Below are positions 9,250 through 17,512 of a DNA stretch of 64,000 bases, piece after piece (position 1 is the first letter of the stretch; every line of letters begins with the position of its first letter). Position numbers and translations under genes: made by a program. The notes under the pieces were generated by a model. It saw nothing but the letters and a program-made list of their open reading frames with translations. It was not told the origin of the DNA and did no database searches. Source of the DNA: Alphaproteobacteria bacterium (GTDB taxonomy: Bacteria; Pseudomonadota; Alphaproteobacteria; SMXP01); NCBI GenBank assembly GCA_028285305.1, contig JANQPV010000014.1, forward strand, positions 62,001 through 126,000. Reading direction: 5' to 3'.

Positions 9250-9768
9250 CTACCCCATTTTCATGGCGCCGAGGAAATCCATTTTACCAAGAGGGACACC
9301 TTTCATTCTGAGGATGTCGTACGCCGTTGTTGCATGGAAATAGAAGTTCGGTAGAGAGAACGACAAGAGGAAGTTCTGATTGGTGAACGGAATTTCGTTC
9401 TTGCCGACTGAGAAGATGAGCGACTTGCCCTCCAATTCAGAAGCATCTTGTTCGGAGATGGAGGATACGCCTTGACGCGCTTCTGCTACGAGGGCTTGAA
9501 GGCCTCCATAGTCTTTATCCAGCTCAAAGGAGGGCGGGGTGAATTTTCCGTCTCTCATGCCTTGCAAGGCACCCCAAGAGTGGTGACATGTGGAGACGAT
9601 CTGGAAATGTAGCGGCATCATATCATCGCGCATTCTGGCTTGTACGAACTCCGAAAGATCTGTGCCGGACTCGCTCGCATAGGCCGCGCCTTTTTCAAGG
9701 ATTCCTGCGACACTATCGAGAATGCGGCCGTAGGTTTCTACGCTTGTTTCATAAAATGAGATGCTCAC
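9250..9768 (-). CDS. DUF1993-family protein (DinB-like helical bundle)
   Basis: A 172-residue protein matching my memory of the DUF1993 family: an early helix (YETSVETYGRILDSVAGILEKG), FQIVSTCHHSWGALQGMRDG near residues 55-74, and the C-terminal FSLPNFYFHATTAYDILRMKGVPLG, whose final GKMDFLG is characteristic. Such proteins are predicted four-helix bundles related to DinB; no activity is established that I know of. The start is GTG 9768 with GGGAG upstream. It is probably the last gene in a minus-strand group with the alpha/beta hydrolase, 91 bp downstream of it. Confidence 0.85.
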   Translation of the reverse strand: MSISFYETSVETYGRILDSVAGILEKGAAYASESGTDLSEFVQARMRDDMMPLHFQIVSTCHHSWGALQGMRDGKFTPPSFELDKDYGGLQALVAEARQGVSSISEQDASELEGKSLIFSVGKNEIPFTNQNFLLSFSLPNFYFHATTAYDILRMKGVPLGKMDFLGAMKMG

Positions 9769-9859
9769 TCTGGTGTCTCCCTCTGATTATTGGGCAGACA
9801 CTATGCATAGGCGTTTCGATACGCAAGCTTTGCAATCAGGTCGGCAAAATTGGCCCATT

Positions 9860-10651
9860 TCAGAACCTTTGCTTGCCGAGCCAATCCAAGATGGCCCAGG
9901 CTGTTTCCTCCCAATGCGTGTCCAGCATGAGATCGTGAGCCCCCGGACAAATTTCGAGCTCTGCCGCAAAATCGTTGCACAGCTCTTCATGATCACGGAG
10001 CGGAATGGACCAGTCGTCTTTGCCTGCTACAACGAGACAGGGCCGGGCATCATCAGAGGCCCGTTTGAGGGTTTTTCGGGAAAACAATTCCTGTACGGCT
10101 GTGTAGGATTCAGAATCCAACTTTGAGACATAGGCATCGCGCTTGTTCGAATCCAAATCGGGTGAAAAGAAAAAGGAGACGAAGGCAGGCCGCATCAGCC
10201 GCGCGTTCTTTAAAATACGTCCCAATATCATTCGTATGGGACTTTTTAAGACCATACGAACCGCAACTTTTGAAGACGCTCTTTTGGGGGAAGAAGCGAT
10301 GAGGATAGCTCCTGCAACTCGCGGGTCCTCCAGATAACACCGCTGGGCGATCACCCCGCCCATGGAGTGACCGGCAACAATAATCGGCCCATCTAGATTT
10401 TTGATCGCCTTCTTGGCGTCGTCCACGTAGTCGGCCAACTGCCACTGAGATATGTTTCCGCTCTGCCAGCTTTGGCCGTGGTCACGGAGACTGAGCGCAT
10501 GGGCTGGCCAGCCGTGGGACGCGAACCAGGGCAGAAAATTTTCTTCCCAGCACCATGCGCCGTGAAATCCGCCAGGAATGAAGAGTAGACTCGGGGCATG
10601 TGTGGGTTCTGCGGGTTGGTGGCTGATGAGTTCTAAGTGACGTTCGGACAT
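9860..10651 (-). CDS. Alpha/beta hydrolase
   Basis: A 263-residue alpha/beta-hydrolase-fold enzyme. Visible: oxyanion-loop region LLFIPGGFHGAWCWEEN (about 24-40), the nucleophile elbow GHSMGG (Ser near residue 95), the acid in VVAGKDDWSIP (about 215), and the catalytic His in CPGAHDLMLD (about 240). Likely an esterase, lipase or related hydrolase. I chose ATG 10651 because AAGAGGTC lies 6 nt upstream; a start 42 nt earlier would add a tail without support. The membrane-protein gene upstream ends about 51 bp away on the same strand, so co-transcription is possible. Confidence 0.9.
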   Translation of the reverse strand: MSERHLELISHQPAEPTHAPSLLFIPGGFHGAWCWEENFLPWFASHGWPAHALSLRDHGQSWQSGNISQWQLADYVDDAKKAIKNLDGPIIVAGHSMGGVIAQRCYLEDPRVAGAILIASSPKRASSKVAVRMVLKSPIRMILGRILKNARLMRPAFVSFFFSPDLDSNKRDAYVSKLDSESYTAVQELFSRKTLKRASDDARPCLVVAGKDDWSIPLRDHEELCNDFAAELEICPGAHDLMLDTHWEETAWAILDWLGKQRF

Positions 10652-10702
10652 GCTGACCTCTTGTGCGTGGCGTTGAAGCACCATCAAATCCAAGGGAAGC
10701 CG

Positions 10703-11050
10703 TCAAGACTCAGAATCGGGCTGGGTATTTCTTAGTGGAGGCAGAAAACGCTCAACCTTGCGCACGGCCCGGTCGAAGCGGCCATGTCGTGTGCGAAAAC
10801 GCTTTACGCTGTTCGCGATGGTCTTATTCAGTGCGATCAAGATCGTAAGGCCCATCAAGGTTAGCAACATACCAAGAGGTATGGGGAGGGGGAGCAGGAC
10901 AAGGCCTACCAAAACTAGGCAAACCCCGATGAGCTGTCCGAAAAGAGCCATTAAATTAAGGAGAGACACGCCGACTAACTGCCCACCATTCTTCATCTTC
11001 GTTTCGACAAACCCGCGTTGAGTGTGTTGACCAGATTTAGCTCTCGTCAC
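10703..11050 (-). CDS. Small two-span membrane protein (PGPGW-like)
   Basis: A small membrane protein of up to 115 residues. Two adjacent hydrophobic helices (about residues 33-55 and 57-76) flank LPLPIPLGMLLTLMGLTIL, which resembles the proline/glycine turn of the PGPGW family of putative transmembrane proteins. The C-terminal 35 residues are strongly basic (RFRTRHGRFDRAVRKVERF) and should be cytoplasmic. The start is uncertain: GTG 11050 gives 115 residues, while ATG 10996 would give 97; neither has a strong Shine-Dalgarno. Function unknown. Confidence 0.6.
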   Translation of the reverse strand: MTRAKSGQHTQRGFVETKMKNGGQLVGVSLLNLMALFGQLIGVCLVLVGLVLLPLPIPLGMLLTLMGLTILIALNKTIANSVKRFRTRHGRFDRAVRKVERFLPPLRNTQPDSES

Positions 11051-11129
11051 TACCCAATTCTTCGTACTTCTACCTATATTGGATCACTTCGTTGCGGATT
11101 TAAGTGCTCACTTTATCGATTTTTCTACG

Positions 11130-12467
11130 CTAAAGCGTAAAAGTCATCGGATCCACCAGCGCACCCGGCAGCCGAAGACTGCGACTAGAACGGGAGCCAT
11201 ACGTCCCCGGGTCCATCAGGAAATCGCGCTCGCTGGTTAACTTGACCAGACTTTTTCCCAGCAAGTCAAGGATCGAGTCGTCAAATCTTAGTGGGTTAAT
11301 GGGGCCGATGGGCTGACCATCTTTCACCCAATGGCTTGCAAAGCGTGTCATTCCTGTTATGCGGCCAGCGTATCGATCGGAAAAATTGGCGTACCATAGG
11401 TTGGTGATGTAAATGCCGGTTCCAAGTTCTGAATAGATCTGGTCTTCCTTCAAGTCTCCGCCTTGCATGTCAAGGGACAACGGCGATTCTGACGTGTTGG
11501 CGCCGTTCGCCTTCAGATGAAATTCAACGGCGCTTCGGGGGCTGACCAGGGGTTCTTTCCACTCCCCGTTTTGCAGAAAAGTTACGGTGGTGGGGCGAAT
11601 AAATCCGTCCGCCTGAAAGGGAGGTGCGGCACCCTCAGCAGTGTTTTCTACCATGGTGACACGAGGATCTAGGCGGGCGCTTGCGTCTTTGAGCTTTTGG
11701 AGTGGTGATTGGCCTGTTTCGAACCTGCTTGCGCTAAATCCTCCCCAGCCGAGCAACGACATGAGCTCTTCCAAAGCGGCCGGCGCCAAATACACACGGT
11801 AGGCGCCAGGCGCCAACGTGATTGGTGTGCGGTCGGTGATGCGAAGTTTTTCTATCGCCGTGTTCCGCTTTGCTTTCAGGTCTTCGATGTCCCAGTGGGT
11901 CCCGGAACAGGCATCTTTTACGGCTTTGTCTGTGTGAAGATAGAAACTCCAGTCCAGATTGAAGGTTTCGATTTGATGCCAGTTGCGCTGGCCCATGGAG
12001 TTTGCAAAGCCGTACATCTGTGTCCCCCCTGCATAGAGGCCGACCATATCTTGGCCTTTTCCCATACCCAGGATGGCGTCCAAAACATCGCTGTTCTCCG
12101 GAAGGGAGCCTGATCGAACGGTTCGCGTATTGGAGACTTCGGGGTTAAAGGTCGTGTAAGGATCCTCCGGTGCGTGGGTTATATCGGCTTCGAGACGTCT
12201 GCGCGTAGCGGCAAGCATTTGCGTGTCTTCTTGAATGCGGCCGGTGAGAACAATATCCGCTGAGATCTGCTTCTTTCCTTCAATGAGACGCAGGGTCAGC
12301 TGGTGCTGCCTCACTGAACCCGGCTGTCGGATGGCGCTGTTGTTGAAGCGGATGAAATCGGACCGTTCGCCCGCGTAGTTGAGCAAGACCGTGTGATTTG
12401 GCTTTGTACTTTCACCGATATGGTCGGCCAGGGTACTAAACCAAACTTCGATGTCTTCTGCCGTCAT
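11130..12467 (-). CDS. PmbA/TldE-type protease partner subunit
   Basis: A 445-residue member of the TldD/PmbA superfamily and the likely partner of the TldD-type gene immediately upstream. It lacks the HExxxH zinc motif, as TldE/PmbA subunits do; the C-terminal region (PRSAVEFHLKANGAN, YITNLWYANFSDRYAGRITG) matches the family's beta-rich end. In characterised pairs the two subunits form a heterodimeric metalloprotease that degrades unfolded peptides and matures microcin B17. Start ATG 12467 overlaps the tldD stop in ATGA, with GGAGGAGCGGG directly upstream, so translation is coupled. The sequence is divergent from E. coli PmbA. Confidence 0.82.
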   Translation of the reverse strand: MTAEDIEVWFSTLADHIGESTKPNHTVLLNYAGERSDFIRFNNSAIRQPGSVRQHQLTLRLIEGKKQISADIVLTGRIQEDTQMLAATRRRLEADITHAPEDPYTTFNPEVSNTRTVRSGSLPENSDVLDAILGMGKGQDMVGLYAGGTQMYGFANSMGQRNWHQIETFNLDWSFYLHTDKAVKDACSGTHWDIEDLKAKRNTAIEKLRITDRTPITLAPGAYRVYLAPAALEELMSLLGWGGFSASRFETGQSPLQKLKDASARLDPRVTMVENTAEGAAPPFQADGFIRPTTVTFLQNGEWKEPLVSPRSAVEFHLKANGANTSESPLSLDMQGGDLKEDQIYSELGTGIYITNLWYANFSDRYAGRITGMTRFASHWVKDGQPIGPINPLRFDDSILDLLGKSLVKLTSERDFLMDPGTYGSRSSRSLRLPGALVDPMTFTL

Positions 12468-13921
12468 CCCGCTCCTCCAAAAACGCTGATATTGCGGAAC
12501 TGGCAGGCGGGGGTGCGATGGCCAACGCGGATGGCTTGGTTCGGTTCTCCTTTGCCGCAATAGGGGGAGCCCCCTAAGTTCATTGTGCTGATGTTTCCAA
12601 CGCCCGAGAGCGAGCGCCAGAAATCGGCCGAGATCCCTTTATAGTTTGCGTTTCTGACAGGCCCTACACGCTTGCCATTTTTGATTTGTTCCGCCCATTC
12701 ACACCCGAATTGAAACTTGTTACGCGAGTCGTCGATGGACCAAGAGCGATTGGTTTCTAGATAAACACCTTCGTCAACATCCGAGATGAGCTCATCCAAA
12801 GACGAGCTGCCCGGTTCCATGTTGATGTTGGCCATACGGTCGATGGGAGGCCTGTTCCAGGCTGAAGCTCGCGCGTTCGCCACACCCGGCACGCCGGCAC
12901 GCTGTTGTGAGGAGGTGCCGCCAAGCAATCTTATCAGTCTGCCGTCCTTGATCAGAAATTCGCGCGCAGATTCTGTTCCTTCTTCGTCGTATTTGAAGCT
13001 TGCTGCGGCTCCCTCAGCTTCCGGATCGAAGGTGATGTTCAGGTATGGTGAGCCGTATTGGTACGTGCCCACCATATCCAATGAGACAAAACTGGTTCCT
13101 GCGTAGTTCCTCTCGTCTCCTAGAATTCGATCAAGTTCGAGAGGGTGGCCGATCGACTCATGAATTTGCAGAACCATCTGATCGCCGGCAATAACGGCGT
13201 CCATGTCGCCGGTCGGGCAGGGTGGTGCAGCCAGGAGCTGAAGCGCCTGGCTGGCAATACGGTCCGGGGCTTCACGCCAGCCGGTGCGATCTAGGATTTC
13301 CAGCCCGCCCTGCTGCACGCCGTCGCGGCCAAAACTGCGGGACTGGGATAGGCCCGGCTTGTGAGCGGTTGCCCATAAGCTGGGCGTGACCGAAACAAAG
13401 TGTTGGTGATGGTTGGCTCCGCCTGCAAAACTGTGGACGACCTCTTTCTCGCTGTACCAGAGCTCAGCGCCCCAATCGGAGATCAAATCATCGCATTTCA
13501 ACCGTTCGTTGGCGTTTTTGAGCTCATCGAGCTTTTGTGTCACAGACAATGTTGACCAGGGTGCGGATACCTTCGTTTGAAAGTCCAACTCGGTATTCTG
13601 TTCGCTTGCGGATGGAACGGGCAGGGGGCCGAGTTCAGTGACGAGTTTGCCTTCCGACAATTGGGCCCAGAGGAGGGCCTCTTCGATGACTGCACTAATC
13701 CCTTCAGTGGATAAGTCGGAAGTCGCGGCGTAACCGTAGCCCGTCTTTGTGTAGAGCGTGATCATACCGCCAAGCGTCGTCTGCGTTGAAACTGGCTGGG
13801 GTGTGCCTCGAACCACGCTTACCCATTCATGGAACTCGCGTTCTATGCGGAAGGAACAAAAGGCAACAGTCGGTGCGGCCTTGCGAAAGTCCGCTTCGAT
13901 GTCTCTAAAGCTACGGTGCAT
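12464..13921 (-). CDS. TldD-type zinc metalloprotease
   Basis: A 485-residue TldD-family protein, the catalytic half of a TldD/PmbA pair. The zinc-binding HExxxH motif is present as HESIGHPLELDRILGDE at about residues 253-269, and the C-terminal domain carries MNLGGSPYCGKGEPNQAIRVG, where a Cys in an SPYCGKG context resembles the family's metal-binding site. It is coupled to the partner gene by an ATGA overlap and lies 36 bp downstream of the cytochrome P450 gene on the same strand. The pairing with a P450 rather than with other protease genes is unusual and leaves open a peptide-processing role. Confidence 0.88.
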   Translation of the reverse strand: MHRSFRDIEADFRKAAPTVAFCSFRIEREFHEWVSVVRGTPQPVSTQTTLGGMITLYTKTGYGYAATSDLSTEGISAVIEEALLWAQLSEGKLVTELGPLPVPSASEQNTELDFQTKVSAPWSTLSVTQKLDELKNANERLKCDDLISDWGAELWYSEKEVVHSFAGGANHHQHFVSVTPSLWATAHKPGLSQSRSFGRDGVQQGGLEILDRTGWREAPDRIASQALQLLAAPPCPTGDMDAVIAGDQMVLQIHESIGHPLELDRILGDERNYAGTSFVSLDMVGTYQYGSPYLNITFDPEAEGAAASFKYDEEGTESAREFLIKDGRLIRLLGGTSSQQRAGVPGVANARASAWNRPPIDRMANINMEPGSSSLDELISDVDEGVYLETNRSWSIDDSRNKFQFGCEWAEQIKNGKRVGPVRNANYKGISADFWRSLSGVGNISTMNLGGSPYCGKGEPNQAIRVGHRTPACQFRNISVFGGAG

Positions 13922-13957
13922 TCGGGGCTCTTTCTGGGTGCGATCGCAAGAACGATA

Positions 13958-15124
13958 TCAAGAGGCGATTGGCTTTCGGGATACGGGCAGGCGCCGGCGC
14001 CCCCAAAGGAAGAACGGTTTGATGCGTGTGCCGACGTTCTCAAGGGTCAGGTCAGGCATGCGTTCAATAAGAACGCGGAGGGCGGTTCGGGCCTCGAGTC
14101 GCGCTAGTTCGGCCCCTAGACAGAAATGTACGCCGAGTCCGAAGGCCATGTGTCGTTGTGGAGGGCGGTCGAGCCGAAAGTCGTCGGGATCGTCGAATAT
14201 GTCCGCGTCCCTGTTAGCGGCTGCGTAGTGAATCAAAACTTTGGCGTTTTCCGGGATGGTGGTCTCTCGAATGTTTACTGATTTTGTGGTGGAACGGTAA
14301 AGACCAAGAACTGGCGGATCGAAGCGTAGACTCTCCTCAATCGCTGCGTCTACCAGTGAAGGGTCTTCCACCACCCGTTGCCAAAGCTTCTGGTGTTCGA
14401 GCAAACGCCAAACGCAGTTTGTGATGAGGGACGTTGTCGTTTCGTTGCCGCCCACAAAAAGCTGATTGAAGACGCCTAAGACTTCGCTATCCGTCAGCGC
14501 CTTGCCGTCTCGTTCGGCTTTCACCAGGTGAGTGACTAAATCATTGGGCGGATTTTTGGTATGACGGCGCTGTTGGACCTGTTTCAGCTGGTATTCACTG
14601 AATGCCTGGAGCTTTTTCTGCCATGGCGCAGGGTCTTCCGCGCCCATGGCTTCCACGGCGGCATCTGACCATTCTTTGAACTGATCTATATCGTTGTCCG
14701 GCACACCGAGTAATCTGCAGATCACAATGACCGGCAACGGAAAGCCATAGTCATCATGGACGTCGAACCCTTCACCTGTCTCTACTTTATCTAATAGTTC
14801 GTGTGCGAGCGTTTCAATTTGCGGCGCCAAGGCGGCGATGGCGCCGGGGGTGAAGGCCTTTTGGACAAGTCCGCGAAAGTATGTGTGCTGCGGCGGGTCG
14901 GAGAGCATGCTGATGGGCGGCGTAAATTTCGGTCCTTGCCCCCAATGACTTGAAAAGGTTTCGATATCGCGAAGGGCTGCGGTGACGTCGTCATATTTGG
15001 AAAGCGTGTAGAAGGGCGGATCAAAGTTGCTGAAATAGTGCACCGGCGCGTTGGCGTGCAGCCATTGGTAGTCAATGGAAGGCTCAGCCATCGAGTCTGC
15101 GGAAAACGGGTTAAAGTCAGTCAT
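13958..15124 (-). CDS. Cytochrome P450
   Basis: A 388-residue soluble bacterial class P450. The heme-binding loop FGLGVHFCLGAELARLE places the proximal thiolate Cys at residue 335; the I-helix oxygen-activation motif is VGGNETTT (about 238-245), the ExxR motif is ESLR, and the C-helix HTYFRG contacts heme. It would need separate ferredoxin and reductase, neither of which is in the window. I start at ATG 15124 (TDFNPFSADS); upstream in-frame sequence to 15280 looks non-coding and overlaps the response regulator. It precedes the TldD/PmbA pair on the same strand. Substrate unknown. Confidence 0.94.
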   Translation of the reverse strand: MTDFNPFSADSMAEPSIDYQWLHANAPVHYFSNFDPPFYTLSKYDDVTAALRDIETFSSHWGQGPKFTPPISMLSDPPQHTYFRGLVQKAFTPGAIAALAPQIETLAHELLDKVETGEGFDVHDDYGFPLPVIVICRLLGVPDNDIDQFKEWSDAAVEAMGAEDPAPWQKKLQAFSEYQLKQVQQRRHTKNPPNDLVTHLVKAERDGKALTDSEVLGVFNQLFVGGNETTTSLITNCVWRLLEHQKLWQRVVEDPSLVDAAIEESLRFDPPVLGLYRSTTKSVNIRETTIPENAKVLIHYAAANRDADIFDDPDDFRLDRPPQRHMAFGLGVHFCLGAELARLEARTALRVLIERMPDLTLENVGTRIKPFFLWGRRRLPVSRKPIAS

Positions 15125-15255
15125 GCGTCGTTCTCGGGGTTGCCGCGTTAGAAACTGACGCACATTTGAATAGGTTGGAGGGGATTCGCAAGTCAGATTC
15201 TGAGCATGCTTCTTATGAGCTATTAAATTTCCCGAAGTGAACAGATCTTGCCGTC

Positions 15256-15816
15256 TTAAACGAGCACGGAGTCCAGGCATTCTCGGCTGGCTTCGGACAA
15301 TACTCCTGCTTCGAGTTCGTCGTCGAGGAAGACTGTGCCGCGCCGGTCCGGCCCGTTGTAGTCGGGCGTCAGGCCGACACGCCGGTCAGGGCCGACATAG
15401 TTTCGCGTTTCCACGAAAGCTCGGTCGCTTGTCGCGACGAAGTCCACTTTGCTACAGAGATTGCGTGCGGAAAGAGGCTTGAGAACACAGGCGCTTACGC
15501 CCGCATCTCGGGCAGCCTTCAATTCACCTTCGCTGATAATCTCGGATAGGAGAATGATTGGTGCACGTTGAGCGGCGCCATGGAGATGGTGGCGGATCTT
15601 CCTGATGAGGCGGACGCCCTCTTTCTCGGAAATTTTCGGCTCGATAATTATGAGATCCGCGGGACTGCGCTCGTGAAGTCTAAACGCATCGTCACAGGAT
15701 TCGACTTCGCGAATATTCGCAAAGCGAAGAAACTTCATAAGTGTGCGAACAGAGTTCCGGGCAGCTGGGTCGTTGTCTACAATAATGACGGAGGCGTTTG
15801 GTTTAACGTCGATCAT
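15256..15816 (-). CDS. Response-regulator-like receiver protein with Glu at the phosphorylation site
   Basis: A 186-residue stand-alone receiver domain with a short tail. The acidic pocket is DND at residues 14-16 and the switch Lys is in VLKPL, but the position of the phospho-acceptor Asp is Glu59 (DLIIIEPKIS). Such Asp-to-Glu changes often mimic the phosphorylated state. The tail carries two copies of a GPDRR motif (YVGPDRRV, then YNGPDRRG), a signature seen in alphaproteobacterial receiver proteins. There is no DNA-binding domain, so it probably acts by protein contact. It lies between the microprotein frame and the P450 gene on the same strand. Confidence 0.85.
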   Translation of the reverse strand: MIDVKPNASVIIVDNDPAARNSVRTLMKFLRFANIREVESCDDAFRLHERSPADLIIIEPKISEKEGVRLIRKIRHHLHGAAQRAPIILLSEIISEGELKAARDAGVSACVLKPLSARNLCSKVDFVATSDRAFVETRNYVGPDRRVGLTPDYNGPDRRGTVFLDDELEAGVLSEASRECLDSVLV

Positions 15817-15919
15817 TGGTCTGAATCACTGGTTTTGATGATGACTGGATCTCATCTAGATAGCCGCATAAGGCGGCTTTGGTGACGCGAGTTCTGCCTT
15901 CGTGAGAGGCGCGTACGCC

Positions 15920-15997
15920 TTAGTATATCAAATACAGTGCGATTGACGCCGCCATGACGCTAAAGGAAACTGCCATCGAAACAATCTGTCCAACCAT
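15920..15997 (-). CDS. Putative 25-residue membrane microprotein
   Basis: A 26-codon frame from ATG 15997 to TAA 15920-15922, preceded by GGGAGCAGGAAG, a good ribosome site. The product starts MVGQIVSMAVSFSVMAAS and ends in Tyr; apart from Gln4 and the Ser residues it is wholly hydrophobic, so it would be a single membrane helix. It is the first frame of a minus-strand series (microprotein, response regulator, P450, TldD, PmbA), with 103 bp to the regulator. It could be a membrane microprotein, a leader peptide or, more speculatively, a peptide substrate of the TldD/PmbA pair. Confidence 0.45.
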   Translation of the reverse strand: MVGQIVSMAVSFSVMAASIALYLIY

Positions 15998-16342
15998 CTT
16001 CCTGCTCCCATTTACCAGCTGCTAGCGCATATTGGTCGTTCTGTCGGTTCTTCCAGATCCGACCACGCATGGGAGCTTTGCGATTATTTGTATTGTTGTT
16101 GGCGTTGCCTGACGGGTCCGCCTGCATCCTCCCAATAGGGCAAGATTTACCGGGAAAATCTTCTTAAATTTTTAATAGACATGATTACTAAAGGACTAAC
16201 GGCTTATTCGTTCCCTGCAGCCGAGGGTTGCGCCACAAAAAGACCAGGAAGTCTGAGGATATCTCTTCCGACGAATGTGGACATTCTTTCCTCCTCAGCT
16301 ATGTAGTTGGAGGGGATTAATTCAACCGAAGGAGGTGAACTC
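15998..16342. other. Intergenic region with an AT-rich inverted repeat
   Basis: This 345-bp gap separates the microprotein from the divergent DUF4332 gene. The only structure I see is a perfect 7-bp inverted repeat AAGATTT/AAATCTT with a 7-nt spacer at 16142-16162, followed by a very AT-rich run to about 16200 that may hold the promoter for the DUF4332-RidA operon. The strong AAGGAGG at 16329-16335 serves the GTG start at 16343. Confidence 0.4.
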
Positions 16343-16750
16343 GTGGCGTACAAAATTACTGAGATTGAAGGGATTGGCCCGGCGCGGTCTGAAAAACTGA
16401 CTGCGGCGGGCATTACCACAACTGATGAGTTGCTTGATGCGTGCTGCGATCCGGGTGGCCGGAAAGGGATGGCTGAGAAAACAGGCTTCAGTGAGAAAGA
16501 ACTGCTCAAATGGGCTAATATGGCCGACTTGATGCGTATTTCCGGTGTTGGTGAAGAGTATTCAGAGCTGCTTGAAGCCGCCGGTGTCGATACGGTCAAA
16601 GAGTTGAAGATGCGTGTGCCCGCCAATCTGACGAAGAAAATGGAAGAAGTGAACGCGGAGAAAAAGCTCGTTCGCGCCGTTCCGGCCGAATCTCAAGTGG
16701 AGAGGTGGGTGGAGCAAGCTAAGACACTTGAGCCCAAACTCAGCTATTAA
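16343..16750 (+). CDS. DUF4332 helix-hairpin-helix-like protein
   Basis: A 135-residue protein with two helix-hairpin-helix-like repeats: IEGIGPARSEKLTAAGITTT (about 7-26) and ISGVGEEYSELLEAAGVDTV (about 65-84), the pattern of DUF4332. Such repeats usually bind DNA or act as small scaffolds; no specific activity is known to me for this one. The start is GTG 16343, chosen because AAGGAGG lies 8 nt upstream; a longer frame from TTG 16307 has no ribosome site. It is followed by RidA after 57 bp and is probably co-transcribed with it. Confidence 0.85.
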   Translation: MAYKITEIEGIGPARSEKLTAAGITTTDELLDACCDPGGRKGMAEKTGFSEKELLKWANMADLMRISGVGEEYSELLEAAGVDTVKELKMRVPANLTKKMEEVNAEKKLVRAVPAESQVERWVEQAKTLEPKLSY

Positions 16751-16807
16751 TCCGTTTGCATATAAAGATGGGGCCGAGCGGCCCCACTTCGAGAGGAGGA
16801 AATACCC

Positions 16808-17194
16808 ATGTCCAAAGAGGCTATTGTTCCAGCCGCCTCGCAAGCGATGTACGACAACTTTCATTTTGCGCCGGCGATCAAGTCGGGAGATACTCTCTTT
16901 TGTTCGGGCGTTATCGGGACTCGGTCGGACGGCTCCGCCCCGGAAGATCCGGAAGAGCAGTTTACACTCGCGTTTCAGGGTGTTGAAACGGTTTTGAAGG
17001 AGGCGGGTCTCGGGTTCGACCATATTGTCGAAATGACGACCTATCATGTGGGGCTTCAAAAACACATTCAGGCCTTCTTGAAAGTAAAAGATCAATTCAT
17101 CAAAGAACCGTATCCGGCATGGACCGCTATCGGTATCACGGAACTCGCGGTGCCGGGCGGGATCTTAGAGATCCGGGTAACGGCAAAGGTCTAG
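16808..17194 (+). CDS. RidA (YjgF/YER057c/UK114) family imine deaminase
   Basis: A 128-residue RidA-family protein. The family hydrolyses reactive enamine/imine intermediates such as 2-aminoacrylate made by PLP enzymes. The usual features are present: SGVIGTRSDG near residue 33, FQGVETVLKEAGLGFDHIVEMTTYH (about 56-80), YPAWTAIGITELAVPGGILEIRVTA at the C-terminus, with the substrate-carboxylate-binding Arg in EIRVTA. GAGGAGG lies 8 nt upstream of ATG. A 7-bp hairpin (GGACGCA/TGCGTCC, 17247-17267) follows the gene but its T-run is in the loop. Confidence 0.93.
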   Translation: MSKEAIVPAASQAMYDNFHFAPAIKSGDTLFCSGVIGTRSDGSAPEDPEEQFTLAFQGVETVLKEAGLGFDHIVEMTTYHVGLQKHIQAFLKVKDQFIKEPYPAWTAIGITELAVPGGILEIRVTAKV

Positions 17195-17328
17195 GCGCCT
17201 ACCGCGTTGACCGTTCAATGGTTTGCGGCCGATCCTGAAGAGGCTCGGACGCACCTTTTTTGCGTCCCGATCCATTCTTTCTCCGTTCTTTCCGTCCAGG
17301 CTCGAATTCTCATGGACGTAACACAATA

Positions 17329-17364
17329 CCCGGCAACAGTTGCCGGGCTCGGCAAATCTTGCCG
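17329..17364 (+). promoter_or_regulatory. Two ftr-like palindromes (probable FlbD sites) upstream of flagellin
   Basis: CCCGGCAAC-A-GTTGCCGGG (17329-17347) is a perfect 9-bp inverted repeat, followed at once by CGGCAA-ATC-TTGCCG (17350-17364). Both resemble the ftr enhancer elements that FlbD binds upstream of sigma-54 flagellar promoters in Caulobacter (established knowledge; exact consensus from memory). Single half-sites TGCCG recur at about 17373 and 17468. They lie 120-160 bp upstream of the sigma-54 promoter, the usual enhancer distance. Confidence 0.7.
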
Positions 17365-17486
17365 GGACATAACTGCCGAAACAAGGTAAAGATGACGGTA
17401 ACCCTACGGATTATCCCGGCACAAATTATCTAAAAGGCAAAGAATTCCGGGCTTTCGGGTAGAAACTGCCGGGTGCGGAGCGGTCT

Positions 17487-17502
17487 GGCACGCAAGGTGC
17501 AC
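17487..17502 (+). promoter_or_regulatory. Sigma-54 promoter of the flagellin gene
   Basis: TGGCACG-CAAG-GTGCA matches the -24/-12 consensus TGGCACG-N4-TTGCA at all but one position. GG at 17488-17489 and GC at 17500-17501 have the required spacing. Transcription should start near 17513, giving a leader of about 74 nt before the flagellin ATG at 17587. Confidence 0.85.
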
Positions 17503-17512
17503 TCCTTTGGCG

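Noticed and set aside
17247-17267. Hairpin after ridA as a terminator
   Set aside because: The T-run is in the loop rather than after the stem, so it does not fit a Rho-independent terminator on either strand.
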